Assembly: GCA_963702055.1 (NCBI GenBank)
Contig: OY969702.1
Coordinates: 2,418,001-2,482,000 of the forward strand
DNA from: CAWINX01 sp963702055
GTDB lineage: Bacteria; Actinomycetota; Thermoleophilia; Solirubrobacterales; 70-9
DNA: 64,000 nucleotides
Reading direction: 5' to 3'
Position 1 is the stretch's first letter, and every line of letters starts with the position of its first letter. Below the pieces are notes generated by a model. That model ran no database searches, was not told the DNA's origin, and saw only the letters and a program-made list of their open reading frames with translations. The position numbers were made by a program, and so were the translations under genes. Below, piece after piece: positions 7,803 through 16,787 of the stretch.

Positions 7803-8235
7803 GCGGCGCGGCGAGCGCGGCGAGGTCGGCGGAGCGCAGCAGGGCGAGGAGTGTGCTTCCGTCGACGATCGCCAGGCCGCCCTTGCGCAGCTTCACCCTG
7901 GCGCCGGTGAGGCGGGCTACCTCGCCGGAGAAATCGGGCTCGTGGCCGACCAGCAGGACGTTGCCGCGACCGGCGGAAAGGGCGAGGGAGTCGAAGCGGC
8001 CGCCGCGCAGCTCTTCGGTCGCCTCCGGCTCGACCGCGAGCGCCTCGCAGGCGAGCCGAGCGGTCTCCGCGGCGCGAACCTTGGGGCTCGCCAGGCAGGC
8101 ATCGATCTCGGCGCCCATCGCGGCCAGCGCCCGTCCGGCCGCCCTGGCCTGCGCCTCCCCCTTGGCGGTCAGCCGCCGCGCCGAGTCGTCGCCGTTCCCG
8201 TTCTCGGCGTCGCCGTGTCGAAGGAGATAGATCAC
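7786..8235 (-). CDS. sixA: histidine phosphatase family protein, SixA-like
   Basis: Branch-2-type histidine phosphatase of 149 residues. The phosphate-pocket motif LRHGDAENG is at residues 4-12, the second motif reads SPKVRAAETA near residue 60, and the second catalytic histidine is in LLVGHEPDFS. Size and motif spacing match SixA phosphohistidine phosphatases, which remove phosphate from histidine in phosphorelay proteins. Whether it acts on proteins or metabolites here is not known. It is convergent with the GAP-family gene and upstream of the glutaredoxin-like gene's 3' end. Confidence 0.82.
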   Translation of the reverse strand: MIYLLRHGDAENGNGDDSARRLTAKGEAQARAAGRALAAMGAEIDACLASPKVRAAETARLACEALAVEPEATEELRGGRFDSLALSAGRGNVLLVGHEPDFSGEVARLTGARVKLRKGGLAIVDGSTLLALLRSADLAALAAPPKSAE

Positions 8236-8260
8236 GCCCCGATGCTAGGGGCGTGGAGCG

Positions 8261-8530
8261 TCAAGCGCTCAGTCGGCCCTCTTGGATCCTGGTCACCAGG
8301 TCCTTCGACTCCTCGCGGATCACGGTGCCGTCCTCCAGCTCGATCGCCGGCAGCACGTTCACGCCGCCGGTCAGCTCGATGTAGGTGGTGCGCTTGCTGC
8401 GCGGCAGCGCCGGGTGCTTGACGATCTCGTAGTCGACGCCGGCCTCGTCGAGGGCCTTTTGCACCTTCCAGCACGGGTGCGCGCCGATCTTCACCCACAT
8501 GACAGAACAGCGATGCAGCTTGACCGACAT
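8261..8530 (-). CDS. glutaredoxin-like/GST N-terminal-domain protein
   Basis: Thioredoxin-fold protein of 89 residues. It opens with KLHRC, continues to a second cysteine in HPCWK, then shows the cis-proline region NVLPAIEL and the DGTVIREES loop typical of glutaredoxin/GST N-terminal domains. The two cysteines are about ten residues apart rather than in a CxxC, so a dithiol glutaredoxin mechanism is doubtful. The start ATG at 8530 has GAGGAGAG upstream. It is divergent from the flavodoxin gene. The function is not assigned. Confidence 0.7.
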   Translation of the reverse strand: MSVKLHRCSVMWVKIGAHPCWKVQKALDEAGVDYEIVKHPALPRSKRTTYIELTGGVNVLPAIELEDGTVIREESKDLVTRIQEGRLSA

Positions 8531-8659
8531 GTCTCTCCTCGTTCGGGTGGTGGGGGACCCTATAACTCGGGCCTCGAGCTTCCTATCCGTAGCTTCTCGG
8601 GAGCGTTCTGCGGAAGAACCCCGATGGCGGGAGGCGCGCGGAATGCGATTGTCGTGGCG

Positions 8660-9181
8660 GTGAACGTCCTCGTCGCATACGCCTCCAAACGCGGCTCCAC
8701 CAAAGAGATCGCGGAGGCGGTGGCGAAGGCGTTGCGAGGCGCTGGGCTCGAGGCCGACTGCATCGCCACCGACGAGGTAGAGAGCCTTGAGCCCTATAAC
8801 GCCGTCGTTCTCGGCAGCGCCGTCTACATGAAACGCTGGCGCGGCGACGCCAGGCACTTCCTCCGCAAGCATCGCCGCAGGCTGGAGCAGATGCCCTTCT
8901 GGGTGTTCAGTTCGGGCCCGGTCGGCGAGCCCGAGAAGGACGATCCGTCCTGGATCGAGCCGTCGAAGGTCGTCAAGAAGGTCGAGCAGCTCGGCGCCCG
9001 CGGCCACGTCGTCTTCGGCGGCCGCGTCCCGGAAGAGCCCCACGGCCCGATCGAGAAGGCGATGGCCGAGGGCACCCCGCCCGAGTACCACGACCGCCGC
9101 GATTGGGGCGAGATCCACGCCTGGGCCACGGGCATCGCCTCGGAGCTGAAGTCGGAATCGGCGCTATCCTCGGCAGCGTGA
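8660..9181 (+). CDS. flavodoxin-domain protein (HemG/menaquinone-dependent oxidase-like)
   Basis: FMN-binding flavodoxin-fold protein of about 173 residues. The phosphate loop reads YASKRGSTKEIA at residues 6-17, followed by VVLGSAVYMKRW and VFSSGPVG, as in HemG-type and related flavodoxins. The start is placed at the GTG at 8660 (MNVLVAY), which is the family's usual N-terminus; an ATG at 8624 would add 12 residues. Its TGA overlaps the GTG of the next gene as GTGA. An oxidase role in heme synthesis is possible but not shown, since many such proteins have unknown partners. Confidence 0.8.
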   Translation: MNVLVAYASKRGSTKEIAEAVAKALRGAGLEADCIATDEVESLEPYNAVVLGSAVYMKRWRGDARHFLRKHRRRLEQMPFWVFSSGPVGEPEKDDPSWIEPSKVVKKVEQLGARGHVVFGGRVPEEPHGPIEKAMAEGTPPEYHDRRDWGEIHAWATGIASELKSESALSSAA

Positions 9182-9600
9182 AGAGAGCGGCCCTCCTAGC
9201 CGTAATCGTCGCCGCCCTGGCTCCGGCCAGCGCCAGCGCCTTCAAGCTGCGCATGTTCCACACCCCCGGCGGCAACATCGGCTGCGCGCTCGTCTACGAA
9301 AAGGGGAGCAATGAGAGCGAGGCTCGCTGCGACATCGCCCGCCACTCCTGGAAGACGCCGCCGAAGCCCAAATGGTGCGACGTCGACTACGGCAACGGTC
9401 TATCCGTAGGCGCCCACCGCAAAGCCCGATTCGTCTGCGCCGGCGACACCGTCCTGCATCAGGGCCGGAAGCTGGCCGTCGGTCACGTCATCAAGCTCGG
9501 CCCCTACAAGTGCAAGAGCCTCCGGGGCGCCGTTCGCTGCGTCAACCGCCGCACAGGCCACGGCTTCAAGCTCTCGCGCACGGTCGCGAGACGCTTCTAG
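9178..9600 (+). CDS. secreted cysteine-rich protein, DUF6636-like
   Basis: Exported protein of 140 residues. A Sec signal peptide is evident: KR, then a hydrophobic stretch ending at PASASA near residue 21. The mature part carries six or more cysteines and the motifs FHTPGGNIGC, ARCDI and RCVNRRTGHGF, which resemble the DUF6636 family of actinobacterial secreted proteins. The paired cysteines suggest disulfides outside the cell. Translation starts at a GTG overlapping the flavodoxin stop, so the pair is probably coupled. The function is unknown. Confidence 0.7.
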   Translation: MKRAALLAVIVAALAPASASAFKLRMFHTPGGNIGCALVYEKGSNESEARCDIARHSWKTPPKPKWCDVDYGNGLSVGAHRKARFVCAGDTVLHQGRKLAVGHVIKLGPYKCKSLRGAVRCVNRRTGHGFKLSRTVARRF

Positions 9601-9603
9601 CCC

Positions 9604-10800
9604 CTACAACCCCATCAACTTGCCGAGGATCTCCTTCATGATCTCGTCGGTGCCGCCGCCGATTGGGCCGAGGCGGGCGTCGCGGACGGCTCGCTCTATG
9701 CCGTACTCGCGCATGTAGCCGTAGCCGCCGTGGATCTGTAGGGACTGGTCGGCGATCTCGAGGACGGCGCGCTGGGTGACCAGCTTGGCCATCGTCACGT
9801 CTTTGATGCAGTCCTGGCCCTCGTGGAAGAGGCGCAGGGCGTTGTAGGTGATCGCGCGGGAGGCCTCGGCCTTGGTCGCCATTTCGGCGACGTGGTGGCG
9901 GATCGCCTGGAACTTGCCGATCGGGCGGCCGAAGGCCTCGCGCTCCTGGGCGTAGTCGACGGTGACCTCGATTAGGCGCTGCATCGCCCCGACCGCGCCG
10001 ATCGCCATCAGTAGCCGCTCCCAGGCGAAGTTGAACATGATCAGTTTGAAGCCCTCGTTTTCCTCGCCGAGCAGGTTCTCCTCGGGCACCTCGACATCGG
10101 TGAACGCCAGCTCGCCCGTGTCGGAGGAGTGCCAGCCGAGCTTCTCCAGCTTCTGCGCCACCTCATAGCCGGGCATGTCGCGCTCCAGGACGAGGAAGGA
10201 GATGCCGCCGTGGCCGCCCTCCTGGGTCGTCTTCACCGCGCAGACGAGGAAGTCGGCGCGGACGCCGTTGGTGATGAAGGTCTTGGCGCCGTTGACGACG
10301 TAGCCGCCGTCGACCTTCTTGGCGAAGGTGGTGATGCCGGCGACATCGGAGCCGCCGCCCGGCTCGGTGATCCCCAGCGCGCCGATCTTCTCTCCGGCGA
10401 TCCCCGGCACCAGCCAGCGCTGCTTCTGCTCCTCGGTGCCGAAGTTGAAGATCGGCGGCATCGCGATCGAGGCGTGGGCGTTGAGCCCGGCGGCGACGCC
10501 GCCCGACCCGCCGGAGCGGGCCAGCTCCTCGACCCAGATCGCGTCGTGCAGGTGGGTCCCGCCCTGCCCCCCGTACTCCTCCGGGAACTTCAGGCCGAGG
10601 AAGCCCAGCTCGGCGCAGCGGTCGTACAGCTCGCGCGGGAACTCGCGCGCCGCCTCCCACTCGTCGACGTTGGGGGCGATCTCCTTGGAGACGAAGCGGC
10701 TGACCGTCTCCCGCAGCTCCTCGTGCTCCTCGCCGAAGGGCGGAAGCGTGGCGCGCGCCCCGGTGTCCTTGATTAGGTTCATCCTCTCCCGGCCGCGCAT
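9604..10800 (-). CDS. acyl-CoA dehydrogenase (1)
   Basis: FAD-dependent acyl-CoA dehydrogenase of about 398 residues, catalysing alpha-beta desaturation of an acyl-CoA with electrons passed to ETF. Signatures: GALGITEPGGGSDVAG near residue 140, FITNG, and the C-terminal IHGGYGYMREYGIER. The position that holds the catalytic glutamate in the short/medium-chain type (xEGT) is glycine here (GGGTDE). A glutamate in WERLL near residue 260 fits the isovaleryl/long-chain type instead. A start at 10782 (MNLIKD) is equally possible. It is divergent from the DUF445 gene, only 14 bp away. Confidence 0.92.
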   Translation of the reverse strand: MRGRERMNLIKDTGARATLPPFGEEHEELRETVSRFVSKEIAPNVDEWEAAREFPRELYDRCAELGFLGLKFPEEYGGQGGTHLHDAIWVEELARSGGSGGVAAGLNAHASIAMPPIFNFGTEEQKQRWLVPGIAGEKIGALGITEPGGGSDVAGITTFAKKVDGGYVVNGAKTFITNGVRADFLVCAVKTTQEGGHGGISFLVLERDMPGYEVAQKLEKLGWHSSDTGELAFTDVEVPEENLLGEENEGFKLIMFNFAWERLLMAIGAVGAMQRLIEVTVDYAQEREAFGRPIGKFQAIRHHVAEMATKAEASRAITYNALRLFHEGQDCIKDVTMAKLVTQRAVLEIADQSLQIHGGYGYMREYGIERAVRDARLGPIGGGTDEIMKEILGKLMGL

Positions 10801-10814
10801 TCTCCCCCATCGCG

Positions 10815-12086
10815 ATGGACAGCCAGACGCTCAGCCTGATCACGATCCCGCTGTTCACCGGCGCGATCGGCTACGTGACCAACTGGACCGGGGTCTGGAT
10901 GCTCTTCTACCCGGTCCGCTTCGCCGGCTTCACGGTGCCCGGCCTCGCCGCCCTGGTCAACCTGATGCCGCGGCGCATCCAACAGATCCCCGGCCTCGGC
11001 CGCGGCGGCATCGGCTGGCAGGGCATCGTCCCCTCACGGGCGGCGAAAATGGGCTCGATCGCGGTGGACAAGGGGATCGCCAAGCTGGGCGGGGCCGGCG
11101 ACTTCTACCGGCAGCTCGACTCGGAGGCGATCGCCGAGCAGATTCTCGCCACCGCCCGCGGCGACGTCCACGACGTGGTCGAGCGGATCATGGAGCGTGA
11201 GCACCCGCAGCTCTGGCACGACCTGCCGCCGCGGGTGCGGGCGGCGGTGCACGCGCGGGTCCAGGAGCAGCTGCCGGAGATCGTGCGCGCGGTCACCGAC
11301 GAGATCGGCGCCCACGTCGACGAGCTGCTCAACGTGAAGCTGATGGTGATCCGTCGCATCGAGGAGAACCCGGAGCTGGCCAACCGCATCTTCCTCGAGG
11401 TCGGTCGCAAGGAGCTTCGCTTCATCGTCAACTTCGGCTTCTTCTTCGGCCTCCTGCTCGGTGTCCCGGTCGCGTTTCTGACCGTGTTCGCCCTGACCCA
11501 GTGGTGGGTGCTGCCGATCGCCGGCGTGCTGATCGGCTACACGACCAACCTGCTCGGCATCCGGATGATCTTCGAGCCGGTCGACCCCCGGCGCCTCGGG
11601 CCGATCACCGTCCAGGGGCTCTTCCTCAAACGCCAGCCGGAGGTTGCCGGCGTCTACGCCGCCATCATCGCCGACAACATCGTGACGATGGGCCACATGG
11701 CCGAGGACCTGATGAACGGGCCGAACTCGGATCGCACGCGGCAGATGATCGAGGACGTCCTGCGCCCGGTGGTCGACAGGGCGGTGGGGAGGGTGCAGCC
11801 CGCCGTGCGGGTGGCCGTCGGCCCTCGCCAGTACGACGCGATCCGCTCGTCGGTGGCGGTTGAGGCCGCGGGACGCGCGGTGGCGCCCCTGACCGACGCG
11901 GAATTCAACCGGGCGCAGAGCGACGGCATTCGCGAGTTCGTCGCCGAGCGAGTTCGCCGGATGCCCTCGGTGGACTTCTCGGAGATGCTGCGCACGGCCG
12001 TGCGCGAGGACGAGTGGCTGCTCTATCTGCACGGCGCGGTGCTCGGATTCGGCGCCGGGCTGCTACACCTGGCGATCTTCGGATGA
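10815..12086 (+). CDS. DUF445-family membrane protein
   Basis: Membrane protein of 423 residues of the DUF445 (YheB/YjiN-like) type. The N-terminal helix contains GAIGYVTNWTGVWMLFYP, and the related GVLIGYTTNLLGIRMIFEP recurs near residue 245 after two more hydrophobic segments; this internal repeat is typical of the family. A last helix forms the C-terminus. The regions between are amphipathic and probably cytoplasmic. The family's function is not settled. It is co-translated with the Abi-alpha-like gene through an ATGA overlap. Confidence 0.8.
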   Translation: MDSQTLSLITIPLFTGAIGYVTNWTGVWMLFYPVRFAGFTVPGLAALVNLMPRRIQQIPGLGRGGIGWQGIVPSRAAKMGSIAVDKGIAKLGGAGDFYRQLDSEAIAEQILATARGDVHDVVERIMEREHPQLWHDLPPRVRAAVHARVQEQLPEIVRAVTDEIGAHVDELLNVKLMVIRRIEENPELANRIFLEVGRKELRFIVNFGFFFGLLLGVPVAFLTVFALTQWWVLPIAGVLIGYTTNLLGIRMIFEPVDPRRLGPITVQGLFLKRQPEVAGVYAAIIADNIVTMGHMAEDLMNGPNSDRTRQMIEDVLRPVVDRAVGRVQPAVRVAVGPRQYDAIRSSVAVEAAGRAVAPLTDAEFNRAQSDGIREFVAERVRRMPSVDFSEMLRTAVREDEWLLYLHGAVLGFGAGLLHLAIFG

Positions 12087-12937
12087 GCGAGGGCGAAGAC
12101 AACGGAGTCCAGCCGGGCCGCGAGCTGATCGTTCGCGAGCCGGACTCGCCGGGGTTGGGTGAGCTGGCGCGGGCGATTCCCGGCCTCGCCAGGATCACCG
12201 TCAGCGCCGGCTGGCAGATCGCGACCGGGGTGGCAGGGGCCTACGCCCGGACGACTTCGCGCACGGTGCGGGCGATCTCGATGGGAGAGCCGGCCGCCGA
12301 CGTGGCGCAGGACGCGATCACCGAGCTGCGCGCCTACGCGCGCGAGTTGCTCGGCCTGCCCGAGCTCGGCAACGGAGAAGGGGACGCCGGGCGCGGCGAT
12401 CGGCGACGGCAGCGCAACGGGCGCGAGGCGGCTTCGCCCGAGGCGCTGCGCCGACGCGGGGAGGAGCTGCTTCGCGATTCCGCCGACGTCGGCTACGAGC
12501 AGGCGTCGCACCCCGCCTACATGAGGATCCTCGAGGCCCTCGCCCCGGACGAGGGCCGCATCCTGCGCTTCCTCGCGCGCAGCGGCCCCCAGCCCGCGGT
12601 CGACGTGCGCGCCGGCCTGCCGCTCGCCTCGGTGCTGGTCAAACCGGGGTGCAACATGATCGGCATGGAGGCCGGGTGCAGCCACACCGAGCGCGACCAC
12701 GCCTACCTGGACAACCTGCATCGCCTCGGCCTGATCTGGTTTTCACGCGAGCCGGTCAAGGACCCGAGCCGCTACCAGGTCCTCGAGGCCCAGCCGGAGG
12801 TCGGCGAGGCGCGCGCCAAGGGCGGGCGCACGGCGCGCACCGTTCGCCGCAGCATCCTGCTCACCCCCTTCGGCGAGGACTTCTGCTCCGTCTGCCTGCC
12901 GCTTGAGGGAGCGGGCGAGGCGCCGCCCGCGCCCTAA
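12083..12937 (+). CDS. Abi-alpha/DUF4393-like protein
   Basis: Protein of 284 residues with a hydrophobic helix near residue 45 (ITVSAGWQIATGVAGAY) and a C-terminal domain containing LIWFSREPVKDP and RSILLTPFGEDFCSVCLP. The layout resembles the DUF4393 (Abi-alpha) family, named after an abortive-infection protein. Conserved cysteines are in GCNMIGMEAGC and FCSVC. There is no evidence here of phage defence, since the gene sits among lipid-metabolism genes and is coupled to a DUF445 gene by an ATGA overlap. It converges on acyl-CoA dehydrogenase 2 with a 4-bp overlap. Confidence 0.65.
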   Translation: MSEGEDNGVQPGRELIVREPDSPGLGELARAIPGLARITVSAGWQIATGVAGAYARTTSRTVRAISMGEPAADVAQDAITELRAYARELLGLPELGNGEGDAGRGDRRRQRNGREAASPEALRRRGEELLRDSADVGYEQASHPAYMRILEALAPDEGRILRFLARSGPQPAVDVRAGLPLASVLVKPGCNMIGMEAGCSHTERDHAYLDNLHRLGLIWFSREPVKDPSRYQVLEAQPEVGEARAKGGRTARTVRRSILLTPFGEDFCSVCLPLEGAGEAPPAP

Positions 12938-14151
12938 AGCCCGTAGCTTCGCCCGATCACGTCGAGCATCACCTCGTCGGTGCCGGCGCCGATCCGGTTG
13001 AGGCGAACGTCGCGGTAGGCGCGCTCGATCTCGTACTCCTTCATGTAGCCGTAGCCGCCGAGGATCTGCAGGCAGTCGTCGGCGACCTCGCAGGCGATCC
13101 GCGAGGCGAAGAGCTTCGCCATCGTGATCTCGCGCACCGGGTACTCGCCGTTGGCGAAGCGCCAGGCGGTCGCGTAGGTGAACTGCTTCGCCGCCTCGGT
13201 CTTGGTCGCCATCTCGGCGAACTTGTGGCGGATCGCCTGGAATTTGCCGATCGGGCGGCCGAAGGCCTCGCGCTCCTTGGCGTAGTCGAGCGTTTTCTCG
13301 ATCATCCGCTCGGCCCCCGCGTGGCAGCCGGCGGCGGCGACCAGTCGCTCGCCCTGGAGCTCCCAGGCGATGTGGTAGAAGCCTTTGCCGACCTCGCCCA
13401 GCACCGCGTCGGCGGGGACGCGGACGTCCTCGAAGGCGATCTCACCGGTGTCGGAGGCGTGCATCCCCATCTTCTCCAGCTCGGCGGAGACGCTGAAGCC
13501 GGGCACGTGCTCGCCGTTCTCGTCGCGTAGGTCGACGATGAAGAGGGTGATCCCCGCGTGGCGCTCCTCCGGGTCGGTCTTCGCGACGAGGACGATGAAG
13601 TCGGCCCGCGGCGCGTTGGTGATGAAGGTCTTGGAGCCGTTGATGACGTACTCGTCGCCGTCGCGGATCGCCGTGGTGCGGATGCCGGCGACGTCGGAGC
13701 CGGCGCCCGGCTCGGTGATCCCGAGGCAGCCGACCTTGTCGCCCTTCAGCCCGGGGGTGAGGTAGCGGTGCTTCTGCTCCTCGGTGCCGAGCAGGTGGAT
13801 CGGCGGCAGGACCATGTCGCTCTGCACCGCGAAGCCCATGTTGGTGCCGCCGGAGCCCGAGTAGCTCATGCACTCGGCGCGGACCAGCGAGTAGAAGTAG
13901 TCGCCGCCCTGTCCGCCGTACTCCTCCGGGAAGCAGAGGCCGAGAAAGCCGAGGTCGCCGGCGCGCTTCATCACCTCGGTCGGCCAGTAGGTGTCCTCCC
14001 ACTCGTTGCGGTGGGGCCAGAGCTCCTTCTTCACCCACGACTGCATCGACTCGCGCAGGTCCTCGTGCTCCTGGCTGAAGATGAAGTGCTTGCGGCCCGA
14101 CGCGTGGTCGGGCTTGATGACGCTGGAGCCGTTGGTCGTCGCGGTCGCCAC
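12934..14151 (-). CDS. acyl-CoA dehydrogenase (2)
   Basis: Second FAD-dependent acyl-CoA dehydrogenase, about 405 residues. It has LGITEPGAGSDVAG, FITNAPRADF and LGGYGYMKEYEIER. As in copy 1, the C-terminal motif reads GAGTDE rather than EGT, and a glutamate in GERLVAAAG fits the isovaleryl-type active site. The start is taken as the GTG at 14151, which has GAGGAGAG about six bases upstream; the longer frame reaching 14202 lacks such a site. It is divergent from the enoyl-CoA hydratase with an 86-bp shared promoter region that contains AGTAG...CTACT (14195-14210). Confidence 0.92.
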   Translation of the reverse strand: MATATTNGSSVIKPDHASGRKHFIFSQEHEDLRESMQSWVKKELWPHRNEWEDTYWPTEVMKRAGDLGFLGLCFPEEYGGQGGDYFYSLVRAECMSYSGSGGTNMGFAVQSDMVLPPIHLLGTEEQKHRYLTPGLKGDKVGCLGITEPGAGSDVAGIRTTAIRDGDEYVINGSKTFITNAPRADFIVLVAKTDPEERHAGITLFIVDLRDENGEHVPGFSVSAELEKMGMHASDTGEIAFEDVRVPADAVLGEVGKGFYHIAWELQGERLVAAAGCHAGAERMIEKTLDYAKEREAFGRPIGKFQAIRHKFAEMATKTEAAKQFTYATAWRFANGEYPVREITMAKLFASRIACEVADDCLQILGGYGYMKEYEIERAYRDVRLNRIGAGTDEVMLDVIGRSYGL

Positions 14152-14237
14152 TGGTATCTCTCCTCGTTCGCTGGTCCCGGTAGTCGTCGCGGACAGTAGC
14201 ACTTCCTACTTTCGACAGAGCCGCTATCGTCCCGACC

Positions 14238-15029
14238 GTGAGCGAGGGGAACTACGAGGTCGTCACCTACAAGGTCGCCGAAGGCGTCGCCACGGTGACG
14301 CTGAACAACCCGGAGAAGCGCAACATGCTCTCCGGGCAGATGCTGACCGAGCTGGTCGACGCGATGAAGCGGGCGCGCGACGACGAGGAGGCGCGGGCGG
14401 TGGTCCTCACCGGCGCCGGCGACAAGGTCTTCTGCGCGGGCGCCGACCTGGGCGGGTTCGCCGCCGACGTGCCGCTGGTCGCCAAACATTTCGCCACCGA
14501 CCTCTTCCTGGAGTTCTTCCGGCTGATGCCGCGGCTCGGCAAGCCCTCGCTCTGCGCCGCCAATGGCCACGTGCTGGCGGGCGGCATGGGCCTCGCCCTC
14601 TCCTGCGACCTGCTGATCGCCAAAGAGGGGGCGACCTTCGGCACGCCGGAGATCAACGTCGGCGCCTTCCCCTACATGATCATGGCGATCATCTACCGCA
14701 ACGTCCCGCGCAAGAAGGTCAACGAGATGATGCTGCTGGGCGAGCGGCTGAGCGCCGAGCAGGCGGTCGAGTTCGGGCTCGCCAACAAGGTCGTCGCGGC
14801 CGGAGAGTTCGACGCCGCAGTAAATGAATGGGCCGGGGTGCTCGCCTCGAAGAGCCCGGTGCTGATGCGCCTTGGCCACGACGCGATGTACCGCCAGCAG
14901 GACATGGCGGTCGACGACGCGCTGGAGTACCTGCGCTCCCAGCTCTCCCTCACCTTCTCGACCGAGGACATCGTCGAGGGCGTCACCGCATTCTTCGAAA
15001 AGCGCGAACCGCAGTGGAAGGGACGCTGA
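14238..15029 (+). CDS. enoyl-CoA hydratase/isomerase family protein
   Basis: Crotonase-fold enzyme of 263 residues, expected to hydrate or isomerise a 2-enoyl-CoA. It shows the N-terminal NNPEKRNMLS, the oxyanion-hole GAGDKVFCAGADLG near residue 65 and the ANGHVLAGGMGLALSCDL segment near residue 115. The glutamates of classical hydratases are not all evident: GTPEINVGAFP carries one. An isomerase or hydrolase activity is therefore possible. It starts at GTG 14238, and its TGA overlaps the ATG of the carboxyltransferase gene, so the two should be made together. Confidence 0.88.
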   Translation: MSEGNYEVVTYKVAEGVATVTLNNPEKRNMLSGQMLTELVDAMKRARDDEEARAVVLTGAGDKVFCAGADLGGFAADVPLVAKHFATDLFLEFFRLMPRLGKPSLCAANGHVLAGGMGLALSCDLLIAKEGATFGTPEINVGAFPYMIMAIIYRNVPRKKVNEMMLLGERLSAEQAVEFGLANKVVAAGEFDAAVNEWAGVLASKSPVLMRLGHDAMYRQQDMAVDDALEYLRSQLSLTFSTEDIVEGVTAFFEKREPQWKGR

Positions 15030-16648
15030 TGTCGGAGGCTGACGAGAAGACCGAGACGGCCGCCGGCGCCAACGGGTCCCACCTGCTGCCGGGCGCCGCC
15101 CCGCTCGGCGAGCTGAACGAGCAGCTGCACGAGCGGCGCGCGAAGGCGAAGCTGGGCGGCGGCGAGGAGAAGATCGCCAAACAGCATGAGCGCGGCAAGC
15201 TGACCGCGCGCGAGCGGCTCGACCTGCTGGTCGACGAGGGCACCTTCGTCGAGATGGGGATCCACGGCCGCCCGCACTTCGCCCAGCGGGCGATGGACGG
15301 CGTCGAGGCCCCCGCCGACGGGGTGGTCACCGGCTGGGGCGACGTCGACGGCCGCCCCTGCTGCATCGCCGCCTACGACTTCACCGTGATGGCCGGCTCG
15401 ATGGGGATGACCGGCGAGCTGAAGGTGACCCGCCTGCGGGAGATGGCCCTGCAGAAGCGGATGCCGTTCATCTGGCTGCTCGACTCCGCCGGCGCCCGCA
15501 TCCAGGAGGCGGCGGGCTCGCTGTTCGCCGGCTCCGGGCACCTCTTCCGCGAGGAGGTGGTGATGTCGGGGGTGATCCCGATGGTCGCGGCGATGATGGG
15601 CCCCTGCGCCGCCGGCACCGCCTACATCCCGGCGCTCTCGGACTTCGTGCCGATGGTCTCCGGCCAGGGGGCGATGGCGCTCGCCGGCCCCCACCTCACC
15701 AAAGCGGTGACCGGCGAGGACATCTCGATGGAGGACCTCGGCGGCGCCAAGGTCCACTGCCGCAAGTCGGGAGTGGGGGACCTTGAGGTCGCCGACGACG
15801 AGGAGTGCATCCGCGCCGTCAAGCAATACCTCTCCTACTTCCCGGCCAACTGCGAGGAGCAACCGCCGATCGTCGCCACCGAGGACCCAGACGACCGGAT
15901 GTCGGAGAAGCTGATGGAGATCGTCCCCGACTCCTCGCGCCAGCCCTACGACATGTACGACGTGATCCGCGAGATCGTCGACGACGGCGAGTGGTTCGAC
16001 ATCAAGCCGAAGTTCGCCAAGACGCTGATCACCTGCCTCGCCCGCTTCGGCGGCCAGCCGGTCGGGATCGTCGCCAACCAGCCCAAGCAGCTGGCCGGCA
16101 TCCTCGACAACGACTCGGCCGACAAGGCGGCGCGCTTCATCAACCTCTGCGACGCCTTCAACATCCCGCTCGTCTTCCTCCAGGACGTGCCGGGCTTCAT
16201 GGTCGGCTCGAAAGTCGAGCACGCCGGGATCATCCGCCACGGCGCCAAGATGCTCTACGCGGTCAGCCGCGCCACGGTGCCGAAGGTGACCGTGGTCGTG
16301 CGCAAGGCCTACGGCGCCGGCTACTACGTGATGTGCGGCAAGGCCTATGAGCCGGACCTGATCGTCGCCTGGCCCGGTGCTGAGATCTCGGTGATGGGCG
16401 CCGAGGGCGCGGTCAACATCATCGGCCGCTCGGCGATCGAGGCCTCCGACGACCCGGAGGCGACCCGCGAGACGATGCTGAACGCGGTCCGCGAGCAGAT
16501 CGACCCCTACATCGCCGCCGGCAACGCGGTGATCGACGACATCATCGACCCGCGCGAGACCCGCCCGACGATCGTCAAGGCGCTGCGGATGGCGAAAACC
16601 AAGAAGGTCGAGCGGCCCTGGAAGAAGCACGGGGTGATGCCGGTATGA
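15029..16648 (+). CDS. acyl-CoA carboxylase carboxyltransferase subunit (PccB/MmdA-like)
   Basis: Biotin-dependent carboxyltransferase of 539 residues, transferring carboxyl between biotin and an acyl-CoA such as propionyl- or methylcrotonyl-CoA. The N-terminal half has RGKLTARERLDLL, then LLDSAGARIQE and the oxyanion-forming GPCAAGTAY. The C-terminal half has LQDVPGFMVG and RKAYGAGYYVM, with GAEISVMGAEGAVNI. No biotin carboxylase or biotin carrier gene is in the window, so it must pair with a distant subunit. It follows the hydratase with an ATGA overlap. Decarboxylation (as in MmdA) is an alternative direction. Confidence 0.9.
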   Translation: MSEADEKTETAAGANGSHLLPGAAPLGELNEQLHERRAKAKLGGGEEKIAKQHERGKLTARERLDLLVDEGTFVEMGIHGRPHFAQRAMDGVEAPADGVVTGWGDVDGRPCCIAAYDFTVMAGSMGMTGELKVTRLREMALQKRMPFIWLLDSAGARIQEAAGSLFAGSGHLFREEVVMSGVIPMVAAMMGPCAAGTAYIPALSDFVPMVSGQGAMALAGPHLTKAVTGEDISMEDLGGAKVHCRKSGVGDLEVADDEECIRAVKQYLSYFPANCEEQPPIVATEDPDDRMSEKLMEIVPDSSRQPYDMYDVIREIVDDGEWFDIKPKFAKTLITCLARFGGQPVGIVANQPKQLAGILDNDSADKAARFINLCDAFNIPLVFLQDVPGFMVGSKVEHAGIIRHGAKMLYAVSRATVPKVTVVVRKAYGAGYYVMCGKAYEPDLIVAWPGAEISVMGAEGAVNIIGRSAIEASDDPEATRETMLNAVREQIDPYIAAGNAVIDDIIDPRETRPTIVKALRMAKTKKVERPWKKHGVMPV

Positions 16649-16787
16649 GCCCAGGACGCTGCAAACCTGCGCATCTCGGGGTCTTCGGTCGGTCAGCTCG
16701 GGTCACGCACAAGAAGTGCGCTCCCCTCGCCGCCCTCCCTGCATCCCCCGACCTGCTTGGTTTTCGCGCCCTGGGAAAGGTTGAAAA

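Noticed and set aside
12083..12937. Confident phage-defence call for the Abi-alpha-like gene
   Set aside because: Only the family name suggests it; no partner defence gene is nearby.
14693..16630. Long open frame of 645 codons on the minus strand
   Set aside because: It is antisense to the carboxyltransferase and hydratase genes, is rich in His/Asp/Arg/Val as expected from the complement of high-GC codons, and has no domain.
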